This document shows, piece by piece, positions 1-13,455 of a DNA stretch of 64,000 nt. Source of the DNA: Cyanoderma ruficeps (lineage: Eukaryota; Chordata; Aves; Passeriformes; Timaliidae). Position numbers and translations under genes: made by a program. Location: contig VZDJ01001247.1 of assembly GCA_008694505.1 (NCBI GenBank), positions 434,001 through 498,000 on the forward strand. The letters run 5' to 3'. The stretch's first letter is position 1; each line of letters begins with the position of its first letter. Below the pieces are notes generated by a model. That model was not told the DNA's origin. It ran no database searches and saw only the letters and a program-made list of their open reading frames with translations.

Positions 1-2020
1 TGCTAAAAAAGGCACATTTCTGTCTAAAATCACTTCCATTTCCCTTACGCTTCCTCCTTTTATTTCGTTCTACAACTGCTTTCCGAGAAGCCAAACAATA
101 CCTGGAATAATTGCATTTCCACGCTGCCAAATCCAATGACTGTAGGTTACCTGTGAAATTTGGAGCAAAATCATGACCCAATCCAGAGCAGCAGGAGTTT
201 TCAGGAGTTTTATATCCTTACGGTTGCAACCAAGACAGGAGCAGTGGGAGTTTGGAGAAGAACAGTGAATAAGCAAGAAAAGTCACTCTACAACAAAGGA
301 CCGTGTCAGGCCAATATGAAAAGGAAAAGGGGGCTCAGAACAAAATGCAGAGAAAGCATTCCTTCGCTTCAGTCTCAAACATGAAAATAAAAAGGCAAAA
401 AAACATAGCAAATCTGAAAATGAAATGTATCTGATGATTATAGAGAATTTTTTAAAATCATCTCTTCAAAGCTTGGTACTTTTATTCAGGACTATATTGC
501 AAAATAAAGCTACATTTTTAACGGGTGACAAGATTTTCAGCTTAAGTGTTCTCAGGTCACTGTTTGAAGGCCTCTGGGTTGTTTGGGTCTTGGAGACTTT
601 AGACAAGAAAGAATTCTTGTGCCTTCATTGCTGCTTCTTCCTTGTTAGCCTGACTCACAAACCTCATAACAACAACTCGTTCAAAATATCTGCACAATCC
701 ATCATCACCTCAGCTATGCACAAACCTCTTCTAAAATAGAAAGGCAAAAGTAACCTCCACAAATCCTAACTCCTAATTTTAGCAGCAACTGAGAAAACCT
801 GGGTTTCCTGATGCGGACTCAAATGCAGGAAGGTTGTATAAAAATGTAAAAGATTTGCAAACAGAATGAATTTGATCACAGAAAGATGTTGGGATACATC
901 CAGTCTCGTGTAACTGTTCAGTGTCCAGCCAATGCTGTTGGATAACAATACACTGGGCTTGGACATGGAATTTGTTATTGTTTAGGCTGGTAAGACAAAT
1001 GTACCCATTGAATGAAGACTACTCAGAGTAAGTCCATAGCAAGAACTCACTGGGCTTCTTGGAGTAGAAGGAAAAGCAGAAAAGGTGAGGAAAGAACCTG
1101 GATCTCTTTGGAATCATGAGCCTGACCCTGTGCCATTGGCCATTTTCCCTGGAATGTTTGGTTTGGAGAAGAGTATTTATGAGTACATTGCATGAACCAT
1201 CCTCTCTTTCGCTGGTACAGAATTAGATTTGTTGCTGGTTCTGTCAAGTTGAAAATGAAGAAATTGATAGTTTAAAACACAATTAAAGCACAGCAGGTGT
1301 ATGGCTTGTTTGCTTTTGTTGCGGTATTTTTAAGCATTCTGAAGTCAAAGAGGATCATGCGGATTCTGTTTGGATAAGATTACCATGCACAGCAGTAGCT
1401 TTTTCCTTCTTTGTTCTGGTTTGGTTTTTGGATTTTTGTTTGGGTTTTTTGTGTTTGTTATTTGGATTTTTCATTTGTTTGTTTGGGGTTTTGTTTGTTT
1501 GGTGTTTGTTTTTGTTTGTCTTTTATTTGTTTTTTTAACACTTAAAGAATAAAATATGTGCTTATGTTCCCATCCAACTTCTGCAACAGAGATAAGCACG
1601 CATGTAATGAGACTTCTGAAAAGACTTGGAAGAATTGTATTTTCCCCTGAGTAACCTCTTATGACAGTCACAATATGTTGTTCCCACTGTTACATTAAGT
1701 TAATGATAAAGAAAACAAATTCAGAAAAAAAAACATTAAACAAAATCAATAGACATATCAATTATTTACAGTCTGATGGGGGAAAATTCTCTTTGAACTG
1801 AGCAGGATCTATGGCATAAATATAAAAATCAATATGCTGAAGTCATAAGGGAGTTGCTGTTTGCAGCCTGCTGAATACTTAGGGGATCTCCAGAAAGTGA
1901 ATGAGTTCTACAAACTGACTGAAATCCAAAGGTGGTGGCCACGATCCGCCAGCATTCCTGGGATTTGCTCCTGTGATCACAATGTTTGAACATGAAAGGA
2001 TGTGTCTGTTATAACTCAAT
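1..2020. other. Unique non-coding DNA
   Basis: AT-rich sequence with no recognisable gene, RNA gene or family-level repeat apart from the T/G-rich tract listed separately. The open frames here are short, on both strands, and lack splice context or protein-like composition. Confidence 0.6.
1401..1537. repeat. T/G-rich low-complexity tract
   Basis: About 135 bp made almost only of T and G in irregular TTTG and TTTGG units. The plus strand therefore reads as a run of Phe, Val and Leu codons, which explains the hydrophobic 60-residue open frame here. It is not a membrane protein. Confidence 0.8.
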
Positions 2021-2108
2021 ACAACCTGCTCTAGGGAAAGGAGACTGGAGCAGGATAATGTTTAATATACCTTCCAACCCCAGCCATTCAATGATTCCAT
2101 GAATTCTG
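2021..2108 (+). mobile_element. CR1 LINE 3' end, short relic
   Basis: Matches the CR1 3' UTR in order: 'acctgctctagg', then 'ccttccaacccc', then the tail 'attcaatgattccatga'. The middle (the usual 'ctgcccatggcaggg' block) has been lost or replaced. It is an old, heavily mutated fragment on the plus strand. Confidence 0.65.
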
Positions 2109-5100
2109 ATTAAAAGCAGTAACTTAGTAAATTCTTTCCCCCCACACAAATGGATTCTTTTTGAACTACCCTGTCCAAAATGGGCCTGCTATTATTTGTA
2201 AGCCAGCTTGAAGTCTTCTTCAAAAGGATAGCAAAGGTTTCCTTAACTTGGGCCTAATGTCTCTTGATTTGGGCACCTGCAGATATTTTTATTCCATTAC
2301 TCTGTCTTCCTACAAAGCTGACAAATAAAGTTACTTGGGATTTTGCCACCATTGGCTTCCTCGTTCATTTTTCTTCCTAAGCCATTGATGTCTTAAGAAC
2401 ATCTGCCTTGGCACATTTCAGTGATCCAGAGCTGCAGAGGTGTTGATAATGAGAGAGATGTCCCCTGACATTATTCCAGCAAGCCAGGGATGCCAAACTG
2501 ATGAAAGCACAATATCAGGAAGGTGGAATTGCTGAAACACTGTACCCCACTGCCACAGGGGCTGATTTTGTAGGGCAGATGTAGCCCCACCTCACTCCCA
2601 GAGTGCCACAGTGTTGTTTTTGATTAAGGGATTTGACCTAAGGAATTCTTCTGCCATGACAGCATGTCACCAGAAGGAAGGAAAAGTGCACAAAAGCTTT
2701 AAATAAGTCTTGTTTGTTAGGGTTTTCTAAATTATTATTTATTATTGTTTTAAATAAGTCTTATTTATACTCTCTCTGCTTTTAAAAGCCTAACGTTGCG
2801 TCAGAGCATCACTGATTCATAACCTTGGGTTTCCTGCACCAGGCAAATTATTTCTTGAAATAAAATTCTTTTTTTTCTTTTCATCCACACCATCTTTCAC
2901 ATTGCATCTGTGGTTGGGAGGGGTGGAAAAAGACTTCCTTTTTCACCTCTCCCTCCCAGGAATTTCCAGTAACACTGAGAATTTATCCACAATTTACTGA
3001 GCAGTGAACATGACAAATGTTTCTCATATTCTTTGACATCTACCTGTTAAAATTAGCAAGAAAGAAGCAAGTGAATCAGCAATTTCATTTTTAGTTCTGT
3101 AATTTTTCAAAATAACCTTTAAAAAAGGTAGAGCTCTAACGCAAGCTCTCTGCTTAGCTCTAATCCCGGGTCCGTCTCTGTGTTCTACTGCCACTGTGCT
3201 GTTCCACCATTTGATTTATGTGACACAGTGCTCCATTAGTGACATTCCACATGACTTCAAGTGAAAGACTGAGTGTAAAAATGGGAAGGCTGCATGGTTT
3301 GGAAACCAAATGTAATGGTTAGGGCTTGAGATTGAAGGCTAATCACCACAAACATAAATCCAAGAAGGATCAGAGGTACAATGGCAGGCAAGGGAACCCT
3401 AAAAACTTAATCAGTGCAAATAGATGCCTGCTTTTCTCCACTCTTCAGGGGCTGCCTGAGGACAGGGACTGCTCTTGACACTGCTGGGGAACACACCAGG
3501 ATGAGCCAGGCACAGAACCTCCCAGGATGTGAGCAGATATAAAGGGGTTATTGACAGCAGAGTTCAATATGGCAAGGGAGGTCCTTCTCAGGGGGGAGTC
3601 TGGGTGTGCCTGGATCCAAAACCACTCTCAGGCTTGGGCAGTGGTTGTACAGGTGTAATCGAGCCTTTATATGACTTTGTCCCCCAGGATTAAGGATGGC
3701 AAATCAAATGTGTTTATAGAAATAAAATAAATTGTTTATTTAGATTAATGAGGATGATTATAATGATTAGAGTACAGATCTTAATCAGAATTATTTACTG
3801 CACAGTATAGGCAGCTCTGACTACTTCTATAGTGCACTATTTGCTGAAGCAATGATATTAAATCTGGCAGAATCATTTCCCAGCAGAGATTGATGTAACT
3901 CACCCATCCCAGTGACTGTGGGCAAACTTCTTCAGCTCAGCCTTGGGGAGTGGCCTTGAGGGCTGTCCCCACTCCAGGGAAGAATCTCCGCACACACGAA
4001 TGTCCTGAGGATCCCTTCTGTAGAAATTGGGGCTGGGTTTTATAATATAAAGCATTGGACTGTCAGCCAGATGCCCCCAGGCTGTGCCAGCTCAGCAGCT
4101 TTAGATCAGCTGTCTGCACTATAATTTGTTGGTTCCTCTGTTAGGAACTCAGGAAACATTGCTCTTCCCCTGTGTTTATCTTTGGGATGGATGAGGCTGG
4201 CCTCGGCATCCTTCAACCCCAAAAGTGATCCCCATTTCCTCTGATCACTTGGCAAACAGGGGATTATCCAGGCTGCGTTGCCCCCATTTAGGCATCCATC
4301 CTACAAGTGCACCCCAGTGCTGATGAGTTACAGGTGAAGAACAGGACCAAGCCATCCATGCTGTGTCCAGCAGAGTGTGTTCACAGCTCCCATCTTTGTC
4401 AGGAGATGAAATCCAGCAGTAACTGAGCACACAGCAGGGATCTGCTGCTGCCTCCTTCAACATCAGACTGTCCCACTGGCACTCAGAAGTTCCTTCTTGC
4501 AACTGTGAAACCTGATTTTGCTTTAACCAAAAGAACACCCTTAGGGGCGTTAAAAAGCCTCAAAATTTGACTTCCCATCCACTCCTCAAACCAGCCTCTC
4601 CAAATCCCTACAATTCCTGCCTCCTCAAGGATTGCCACAGGTCCCAGAGACTGCTATGGAAGTTCTCCTGCATTAAACCAGTTCCTGGTGTTGTACCCCT
4701 GCTGGATGTCCTCCCCTGCCACAGAAGAGCTGAACATTAAAAAAATAATCAGGCATCTTTCAGGCATATGTGCCAGGCCAGTTTACAACTACCACTGCAC
4801 TCAGTTTTATAAAGGGAGTCTTAGAAATGACTCTCAGATCCTTTTACAATGGTAATCACAAGACTATTAAGTGATTATTGTGATCATTTGGACAGAAAGC
4901 CAAAGTTTGCCAGGCAAAGTGACATGCTTGTTGTAAGAGAGATTGAAGTTTTACAAAGGTGAACATTTACGTGCTGTCAGTGTTTAGAAACACACAGCTT
5001 GAAACTTCGACAAAAACAAGGTTAAAATGTCTTTTGTAAAATGGTTCATTCCATTTTAATGATGATGCAAAGAATTTTCAGTTAATAGATGTGAAGATAG

Positions 5101-7670
5101 CCTTATCTAGTGTCATGATTCCTTCCTGGAAAGATTAGAACTATTTTACTGATTGCATTGTTTGTTAGGCAGTGGACAAAGCTAAAAAATGTGCTTTCTT
5201 CAAGTGGAAGCATGCTTCCACGCAGTCCTCAGTACCATGATTTTATTGCATGAGGACATCCCTTGAAGGCTGGATTTACCAAGGAAGAAAACCAGGCAAA
5301 ACCATGACACAAAAAGCTAAGTGATTTATTAGAACTGTTTCGTTGGGTTCTTGTGTGGTTATTTTGGGGGTTTTCTTTTCAGTTCTCTGCATCAATCCCT
5401 AAATATGCCAGTTCAGTGCAATTTAAAAACAAGATATATTTTCACCTGTTCTCTTAAAGCCTCAGATCCTGGTCTTGCAAAACATAGCCTTTGAGCTGCA
5501 ATGCCAGAGAATAATGACAAACTATCTTCTCAAATGGTTTTGGGTATGGAACATCTGGTTCTTCATTAATGTTTTTACCCAAGGGTTCTAAACTCCCATC
5601 TCTCAAGGTTCCTTCTGTAAAGCCCCTTTGAACTTTTTAGCATAAAATGGACAATTTGAAAGAATCCCTAGGAAGGTCTTGGCAGTTAACTTCTCGTGCA
5701 TATGTGACACGGACTTTGAAAAATGAATTAACTTTTTGTCTCTCTTGAAGAGGACAGTTTTTAAAAACAAAAGTTATCTTCGGTACTCAGTAAGCATAAA
5801 ACTGTCATTTTATGATTAAATGTAATTGCTGATAAATACACAAAGAGAAAAAAAACAACCCTACATTCCCCCTTTGGCAAACACTTAATAAACATGTAGA
5901 CTGGGAGAGAAATAATCTACAGTGCTAGAATATGTTTACCAGTAAAACCAACTGTTTTGCCCCTTGACTCCTTTTGTTCTGTCTACTCAGAAAACATTTT
6001 AAGCAGAAAACCAAACTCTTGTGGTTTTTTTTCTCAGGTTTTTGGGGTTTTTTTTGCCACCTACACTGAAATTCTTCAGATAGTTTGAAAATGTTTCTCA
6101 GTCAAATATTCACCTGAGCTTTTTCCCTGTGTATTTATTGAGAAATGCCTGGAGCTGCGATGCACAGCTCTACTTTTTAGGAGAAGAATTAAATTTACAG
6201 ATTACATTGGCAAATTCAATGTACTCTGACAAAGATTTCAAATATCAGTTTGCGGCAACTATCAAGTGCAGCTGAGAAGGGAGGTTTGTTTAGGTTTTTT
6301 TACAAACTTTCCCAGTAAGTCTTCTGAGTTTCAGACAGGCACAACCCTCCTTAGGCTTTTTGTAGGAATTATCATTACTTAAAAACATGAACAGAAATAG
6401 AGAGGTTGAATGTGCGCTTAGGCTAGCAGAGAAAGGGAATTATAATTAAATCTATTAGCTGGCTCCTTTTTCTTCTCTAGTTCAGTCCTGCCCCTTTTTT
6501 TATTTTCTCTGCTAAAGGTCTGCTCCAAAGCCTGTCCCAGTCAATAATAGTCTTTCCCCTGGTTTCAGTGGACAACACCTCAGCAGTTCAGAGTGTTGCT
6601 GATGCATTTACATTTTCTGAACTAAATTAGTTGCTCACAGCTAATTTATTGCAGTCATGAAAAGCCAGCCACTTTCCAATTCTTGGCTTTTATAGATCAG
6701 CTAGCATTTGGGATTGAGGAGATAAAAGCTGCTAAAGAATCAATTGGCTGAACAAGTAGAATGTATAGAAGAAAACATTAGGAAAGCTCAATGATGTACT
6801 ACATTATCATTAAACATCAAGAAGAACAGGGAGGCGAAGCACAGGCAATGTTTTTTTTTCTACCCAAGGAAGAGGGTAGATAGAACCCAAAGGCATGAGA
6901 GATCTGGGCTAGGTCCCTAAGCTGTGCAAACGAATAAAGGAACTCTAACACAATTTGGCTAACACTTCTTTTTTTGCCCCTGCTTGCATAAGAAAAGAAA
7001 ATTTCATAAATTAAAGAGCTTCAGGGTTTCTTTTCTATATTCCACATATTTTGACTGTGTTCTGTATTGTTATATGAATCATTGCATGATACATATCCAC
7101 CATCTTACTCACGCTCATTACTTTCAATTTGTGGCAAGACAAGCTCTCCTCCATCCCCTAATTAGCAGTAATGAGGTAATGGCAATGGCCATCTGCTCTG
7201 ATTAAGGGAATCAGTGACAAGAGCTGCTGGTACTCACCTCCTGTTTGCTCAGGGCTCTGAGGTGTTGCACTGCAAGATCTCTTCTCAGGCAGAGAGTTCT
7301 ATCTCTCCTGCTTGGAAACATCCAGCACAAAACTTTTCCCAGGACTTGTTATATACTCCTGCATTTCCAGGGTGGGATTAGAGGAGTGGAGGAGCTGCTC
7401 AGCATCAAAATCGTGGTGCTTTAGCTTGCCTTTCCATAGCTGCTTAAGAAGCAAAACTCCAAACAAAGATTTCTTGAAAATCTTTGAAAATCCAGGCATA
7501 AATCTCTCTGTATATAGACCTCCGTCTAAGAATGTTTCTTTTCGATACCAGTGAGAAAAGTTGAGACAGGGGAGTTTACAAAGTCTTTCTCCAATTTTTC
7601 ATGTTCTTTTTCATTGTAGGCAGGTGTTAACAGCCCAAACCTGTTCATATTTTCTTACTTTGCTTCTCAG
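2109..7670. other. Unique non-coding DNA
   Basis: About 5.5 kb with no repeat or exon that I can support. The GC content is slightly higher near 3.4-4.7 kb, but the open frames there are short and unlike protein. Some runs near 6.55-6.75 kb look slowly evolving (AT-rich, homeobox-like words), but that cannot be judged without an alignment. Confidence 0.55.
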
Positions 7671-7674
7671 TGGT

Positions 7675-8395
7675 CAAATGAAGTTCAGCAAGGCCAAGTG
7701 CTGGTGCTACACCTGGGTGGGGCAATCCCAGGCACAAATCCAGGCTGGGCAGAGAATGGATTAGGAGCAGCCCTGGGAGAAGGATTTGGGGTGCTGTGGG
7801 TGAGAGCTGGAGCTGCCCCACCCCAGAACCCCCCGTGCCCTGGGCTGAGCCCAGTGTGGGCAGCAGGAACGGGGGATTCTGCCCCTGTGCTCAGGTCAGA
7901 CCCCACCTGCAGAGCTGCCCCAGCCCTGGGCCCAGCACAGGGAGGACCTGGAGCTGCTGGACAGAGTCCAGGGGAGGCACCAGGATGATCAGAGGGATGG
8001 AGCAGCTCTGCTGGGAGGAAAGGCTGGGAGAGCTGGGATTGTTCACCTGGAGAGGAGAAGCTTTGGTGTGACCTCACTGTGCTCACAGGGAATCCACAGG
8101 AAAGAAAGAGAGAGACTGTTTACAAAGGACAGGACAAGGCAGTGTGGCTTCCCACTGCTAGAGGACAGGCTAGATTAAATATTAGGAAGGAATTGTTTCC
8201 TGTGAGGGTGAGGAGGCCCTGGCACAGGGTGCCCAGAGAAGCTGTGGCTGCCCCTGGATCCTTGGAAGTGTCCAAGGGCAGGTTGGACAGGGCTTGGAGC
8301 AGCCTGGGCTAGTGGAAAGTGTCCCTGCCCATGGCAGGGGATGGCACTGGATGGCCTTTAAGGTCTCTCCTAACCCAAACCATTCTGTGATACTG
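7675..8395 (+). mobile_element. CR1 LINE, 3' part with decayed ORF2 C-terminus
   Basis: The longest CR1 copy in the window, 5'-truncated and plus strand. DNA order follows the CR1 3' region: 'aagttcagcaaggccaag', 'cacctgggtggggcaatccc', the codons for MIRGMEQL and ERLGELGLF, then LNIRKELFPVRV and WHRVPREAV (near 8.17-8.25 kb), then the 3' UTR 'ctgcccatggcagggg' and the tail 'accattctgtgatactg'. These are the known end of the CR1 reverse-transcriptase ORF, here split over several frames with stops, so it cannot make protein. It is GC-rich against an AT-rich background. Open frames on the opposite strand (about 7.69-8.09 kb) are shadows. In intact CR1, ORF2 supplies endonuclease and reverse transcriptase for target-primed insertion. 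Confidence 0.93.
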
Positions 8396-8433
8396 TAAAA
8401 TTTGCACTTTGATTAATTATTTTCCAGTTACTT

Positions 8434-8457
8434 TAATACATATATATATATGTATTA
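8434..8457. repeat. Perfect 24-bp palindrome
   Basis: A perfectly self-complementary AT run, TAATACA plus alternating AT plus TGTATTA, lying 40 bp after the CR1 tail. It is probably a short AT microsatellite with symmetrical flanks. Confidence 0.8.
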
Positions 8458-9484
8458 TGCTTGATTTAATTGTATAAAGATTAATGTTTCTATTTACATG
8501 TTTATATACAAATCGTAAGTTTTATCCTCAGAGAGAAAGAGATACCTGTCAGGTACAACTGTGTAGGAAATGGAGCATAAGACTAAAATCTTTATTTCTG
8601 TCTCTCTTAGTGGCTTACATCATGTTGAATACTTGTTTTCCTTTTCTTACCTTCCATTCCCTGGCAAATTGGGATAACATTTAATTCCCCTATAAAGCAC
8701 TGGGCTATTTATAGGAGGTAATACAACTTAGGAAGAAACTATGAGGAAAACATGTAGTTGCATTTTTTTTGTGTGTGTGTGTAGGCCTTGCAGTTCTTCA
8801 GCCTCCTAAATTCTGGGGAAACTGAAAGATGATGATATCCCCAAAAAATCAAGGCATTACATGAGTTAGTCTTGAATGTGCTATTTTTGGTGAAAAATGG
8901 GGGAAATAACCCTAATCATCTCCCTCAAAAATTATTATTTCTTAGTGATTCTTGTTACACCAAGAGTAGGATGCTGACTACCAATTAATGCATCCCTGGT
9001 CACAATTTGGAGCTTTCCAGTTACAGATTAGCAGATATTAAGACCTTAAAGCCATATTTGTATTAGAAAAAATTACAAGATCTATAAAGAGTACAGAGAG
9101 GAATTTTTTTACTTTAATAAAACATGCACAACAGGAAAAATAAGACGTGACATTACCGACTGATTCATGTTAGATTATTCCAAGTGTATTTCTCTGGATA
9201 TTAACTTCTGTGGCCTGGGTTGCTGTTACTGCAAATCAATTATTAATTCACCTTTATTGACTGTGACCATTTAAGTCTCTGAATGACACAGGTGTAATTC
9301 ACAGACAACAATACTCAAATGACACATTTACTGCCTGTATTACATAGGAAAAATGGAGTTCAGGGACTGTGTGCACTGGAATTGTAACCAGCAATATTCT
9401 GCTCCATGAGAATGCAAAGTCAGACCTCAAGAGAGGGAGGATTCTTGGTTGCCTTATATGTGAAATATAAAAGTAGAAACCTTC
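8458..9484. other. Unique non-coding DNA
   Basis: No gene or repeat family seen. There is only a T-run followed by a short GT run near 8765-8783. Confidence 0.55.
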
Positions 9485-9568
9485 CTTTTTCATTTTTTTT
9501 TGGTTTGTTTTTTTTTTTTTTTTTTTTTTTTGTTTTTTTTTTTTNTTTTTTGGTTTTTTTTTTTTTTA
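9485..9568. repeat. Poly-T tract with an assembly N
   Basis: More than 75 bp of nearly pure T, broken by single G pairs, with one N at 9545. It reads as a poly-Phe frame and is not coding. The length is probably uncertain because of homopolymer sequencing error. Confidence 0.9.
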
Positions 9569-9662
9569 TATTTGACTATGTTATAAGTAATTTGGGACAC
9601 CCTTTATCTGTAAAGATCATATTACAAGGTAGACTCAGGGGATGTTACCAAGGAAAATGGAA

Positions 9663-10135
9663 TTCATAGAATGGCTGGGGTTGGAAAAGGCTTTAAAGAT
9701 CATCAAATCCTCCCTTCCTGCCATGGGCAGGGACATATTCCACTAGCCCAGGGTGCTCCAAGCCCCATCCAACCTGGCCTTGAACACTGCCAGGGATCCA
9801 GGGGCAGCCACAGCTTCTCTGGACAACCTCTACTTTTGTTTCAGTGTGCTCATCATAAAAAAATTCTGTCTTGAATCTCACGCAATCTATCCCTTGTCTT
9901 CTGGTTCAGAACCATGGTCCCTTGTCCTGGCACTCCAGGCTCTGGTAAAAAGTCTTTTACCATCTTTCCTAAAGCCCTTTTGCACATTGAAAGGCAGCAG
10001 TAAAATCCCACTGCAGCCTTTTGTTCTCCAAGCTACAAAACCTCAATTCCCTCAGAGTTCCTAAAAATTAAAAAGTCATTCTTGTCCTCTGACCCCTGTG
10101 TAGCTCTCCTCTGGACTTGCCCTCGCTCTTCTGTT
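9663..10135 (-). mobile_element. CR1 LINE 3' region, minus strand
   Basis: Reads as the complement of CR1: 'catagaatggctggggttgg', 'ctgccatgggcagggaca', 'ccaacctggccttgaacact', 'gccagggatccaggggcagc', 'cacagcttctctgg', then the region of the ORF2 end ('ttgtcctggcactcc', 'aaaaagtcttttaccatctt', 'ctctcctctggact'). About 470 bp and strongly diverged in its 5' half. It looks older than the GC-rich CR1 copies elsewhere. Confidence 0.88.
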
Positions 10136-11760
10136 ACTTCCTTTAATTAATATCCACAGTATAAGTGTTATTTATAGATTTGAAGGAAGAACACACACCA
10201 ATGAATTTCATAAAGGCAAATTTACTTCATTAACCACAGACAACCTAAAAGGAAACCAGGATGTTTCCCTGTTCTGGCTCTAAACCCACTGGAAATTTGG
10301 AGAAGCTTGTTCAAAAAAAAAAGAGGTGTGTCTATGCTCACTCAGAGAACATGTAAAACTGTAGTAAAATGTCAGTTGTTGATTCTGAGTTCAACTTTTT
10401 ATTAATTTCATGGTTTCAAAATTACTTTAAAGATACTCTTACTCATGTAATTTTTCCAAATCAACCACGAATACAGAGTTAAGTATAGAATGTGGGAATA
10501 TATACTGTTTATGTTATTAGCAAACTGAAGTTTCTAGGAGTTGCTAGACTTAATGCCAACTTCTTGTCTGAGAAATACTTGTTATTGAAAAACTTCCAAT
10601 GTAAATCAGTGGAACACCAGGTAAAGCAGATGCCAGGCTGAACTTTCAACAATCTGTAGAGAAACCTTGCTATATGGCAAACTCCATAATGAAACAACTG
10701 TTAGATGTTAATTCAGGTCACAAATAAAAGCTACTTGAAGAAGTTTAATGTCAAAGTTGAATTTTAAGGTGCTCCTAGGATGATTAATGCCTGGAAGAAT
10801 GTATGAGACTCTTCCATGTTTTAGATGGCCCTTAAAAATAACTTCAGTACATGGGAGCTATTTAAATTTCTCCATCTCCTCCTCCTCCTTGAGTACAGAC
10901 CAGCCAGTTGATCTTTCTGCTTCTAACCTGATGCTTTATCCCAGCTGAGGTCTCAAACATGTTCATTGCTGAAGAGTTTGCACTTGTCCTAGATGAGACT
11001 TTTCTCCAGGAAGGCAGCTGTAAAAAACAGAGTAATACGTTATAAATAACTCAGAGCAGAAGGGTGCACTGAAAACTTCTCTGTTTTCATGACTGTGTTA
11101 GCCAGCTTCTGTCCTATTGCTCTAAAAACATGCACAAGGACAGGGTTGTCCATTCACCTTATTAAACAGGATGTGTTTGGGGCAGAATTCATAATTAGGA
11201 ACCCATTTGAAAATTATTATCCTTCCCATTACTAAAAATGGACATCAAGCCACTGACACTTTGTCTTGTTGATAAATATTTATTTTTTAAATAGTAGGCA
11301 TTAAACCCATTACATGTACCAGGAGATGAAGATTGAATTATAGTTCTCTGGCAGCAATTAAACTGATGACTATTTTTGTGTTCCTGTGGAACATTAGGCC
11401 AGGGGATACATTTGTGAGCAAGATTTGTGCAGGTGGGGTTGGGGTTTGACCCTGGAATATTTACTATGGTAAAACAGGGAGGAATATGTTTATCAGGGGA
11501 TATTTCATTAGACTCAGCAGCTGTTCTGTCTCTACAGAACATTTACATGACAAAGAATCACATGTTCCAACAGTAACATATTTCACACAACAAACCAATT
11601 TATTTCAGAGTGACATGAGAGCTTCAGAAAGTTACACAATTGCAGAACCTTTTAGAAAGAATAATAATTTGAGATACTGAATAGAAAGATTTCTTAATAA
11701 ACAAAGGTCAGTATTTCAAGGCAGCCTTAATTTAAGGAAACCCCATTCCTTCAGTGTGAC
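10136..11760. other. Unique non-coding DNA
   Basis: AT-rich, with no exon or repeat that I can support. Confidence 0.55.
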
Positions 11761-11830
11761 ACAGAACCATAGAACAATTAAAATTGGAAAAGACATCCAA
11801 GATCATCAAAGTCCAACCTTATCAACATCA
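11761..11830 (-). mobile_element. CR1-type 3' tail, minus strand
   Basis: 'acagaaccatagaac' followed by 'attggaaaagacatccaa' and 'gatcatcaaagtccaacc' is the complement of the last 60 bp of a CR1 3' end of the older type that ends with 'ggttggacttgatgatc'. No further CR1 body is visible. Confidence 0.65.
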
Positions 11831-12533
11831 AGAACCCCAATCTCATTGCAGAAGCTAGCAAAGCAAGAGAGTGGTAACAGATGTATTTCTTCCCAACACA
11901 TTATATCTTCAAAGTAAGAAAAGAGTTCCCTAATGGTTTATCATTAAGAACATGCCAATTGTTAAGTAATTCTTAATACACCCTCTGAAATTCAGACAGA
12001 AATAACACTCCCTTGTTGAAATGGTGAAAGCCAATCTGAAATCAAATAAATCCCAGTGAGTAAGTAAGAGAAATAAGTTTGTGATTCCACATTGCTACGA
12101 GGCAAATGGTGATCTCAGAAAAGAGTTTGGATGAATTAATTTAAATAAACATCTTTAATATCCACCAGATAGTTATCTGCTGAGTTTGCTTTAGTATTCT
12201 CCTGGCAAAAACTTGAGTAATTAAGACCAAACATAAGTATCACTTCCTCTTTTATGTGACGTGTCATTTTGGGCACTATGTTGTTCACAAAAGATGAAAA
12301 CTAGCCACTAGATATTCAGTAAAAAATAGAAGCAAGAATCAGGAGATTGGGTGGAATTGCTGCAAGTTTAAGATGGGCTTAGACAGAAGGTCAGAACCTG
12401 TCTCTAAAACTGAGATCCAAGTCTTCCCCCTCCAATTGCAACTAAACGTGATGCAGACCTGTCCTGGTGTCACTGTGGTCAGTACAGGTTTTTTGATTTT
12501 CTCAAGCCACATGTTGGACAACAAAAAATGTAT
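11831..12533. other. Unique non-coding DNA beside an LTR
   Basis: Nothing recognisable. The last 90 bp next to the LTR could be provirus leader, but I see no primer-binding site there. Confidence 0.5.
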
Positions 12534-13190
12534 CTGTCCTGGTTTAGGGCAAATTTGGGAAGAAACCAATGAATGGGGTCCTTCTAGAAAGCAAATTCAA
12601 GCGGCCCCTCCACAAACTCGTTTGGGAAAAGATTTCCTTGGAGAAAAGCAGAAGAAACTGTTTATTTAACAAGCAAAGTGTTCACAAGCATAAATAAATT
12701 AATAATGTTAAACAACAAAACCTCTCACTGTTCTGAAGAGATGACAAATTCAGAAAATCCTTTCCGTGGGATGTAGCTTGGCTTGCTCAGTCTCTTATCA
12801 GTCCCTCCTGCACTGGAATGCAGCACCCCAGCCCTGGTGGGCCACAGGTGTGAGCTCCCAGTGCTCTTCTGGGTTTTCAGTCCAGAGCAGGGCTGATCAG
12901 TTCCAAGAAAAAGAAAAGCCACAGTCCAGGAAACTCCTCTGCCTCAGCTAACTAAAAACTACCTAAAAGCAAAGGAGAGCTCTCCCACCATCTGTTCATG
13001 CTGCAGAACAACACAGTCCAGGAGAAGGAATGCAGAGGAGTGAGTGCAGTTTCTGGAAACAAACTTTGGGCTTCTTTTTCTTCCCCTTCACTCTCATAAC
13101 CAGTCTTAAAGGTACAGAACTTAATATCCAGCATAAACAGAGCGGACAACTGGGGATACAGGCACCATAAAGTCACCCCAGGATGTCACC
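12534..13190 (-). mobile_element. Solo LTR, ERVL-like, minus strand
   Basis: About 655 bp read on the minus strand from 'TGACATCCTGGGGTGAC' (near 13188) to 'AAACCAGGACA' (12534), so it has the TG...CA ends of a retroviral LTR. A minus-strand AATAAA polyadenylation signal lies at 12662-12667. The layout and wording resemble the common passerine ERVL-type LTRs. No gag, pol or env is left and no second LTR lies nearby, so I call it solo. I could not find a clean target duplication, so the ends may be off by a few bases. The open frames on both strands here are incidental. Confidence 0.7.
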
Positions 13191-13314
13191 TAATTATCAC
13201 CTGTATTTTGTACCACAGATTTCTCTGGGGATTATACTCAGGTTTCTACATGTGTCAGCCCTGATCTAAATTCCTCTGCAAACTGGGCACAGGGAAGAGT
13301 TGTGCCAATCATCC

Positions 13315-13455
13315 GTAGAACCAGAGAACACCTTGGGTTGGAAGAGACCTTAAAGATCATTTCACTGCACCCCTGCCATGGGCAAGGACACCTACCACTA
13401 GCCCAGACTGCTCCAAACCCTGCCCAACCAGGCCTTGGATACTGCCAGGGATTCT
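13315..13455 (-). mobile_element. CR1 LINE 3' end, minus strand
   Basis: 'cttgggttggaagagacctt', 'cccctgccatgggcaaggac', 'ccactagcccag', 'ccaggccttggatactgcca' follow the complement of the CR1 3' UTR. About 140 bp, cut off inside the UTR. Confidence 0.9.

Noticed and set aside
1370..1552. Hydrophobic 60-residue frame that looks like a membrane segment
   Set aside because: The DNA is a T/G low-complexity tract, so Phe, Val and Leu codons are forced.
7685..8086. 133-codon minus-strand frame, Pro/Ala/Ser-rich
   Set aside because: Antisense to the GC-rich CR1 ORF2 remnant at 7675-8395. Its composition comes from low stop density in GC-rich DNA.
9406..9669. 87-codon frame with a poly-Phe run
   Set aside because: Caused by the poly-T tract, which also contains an N.
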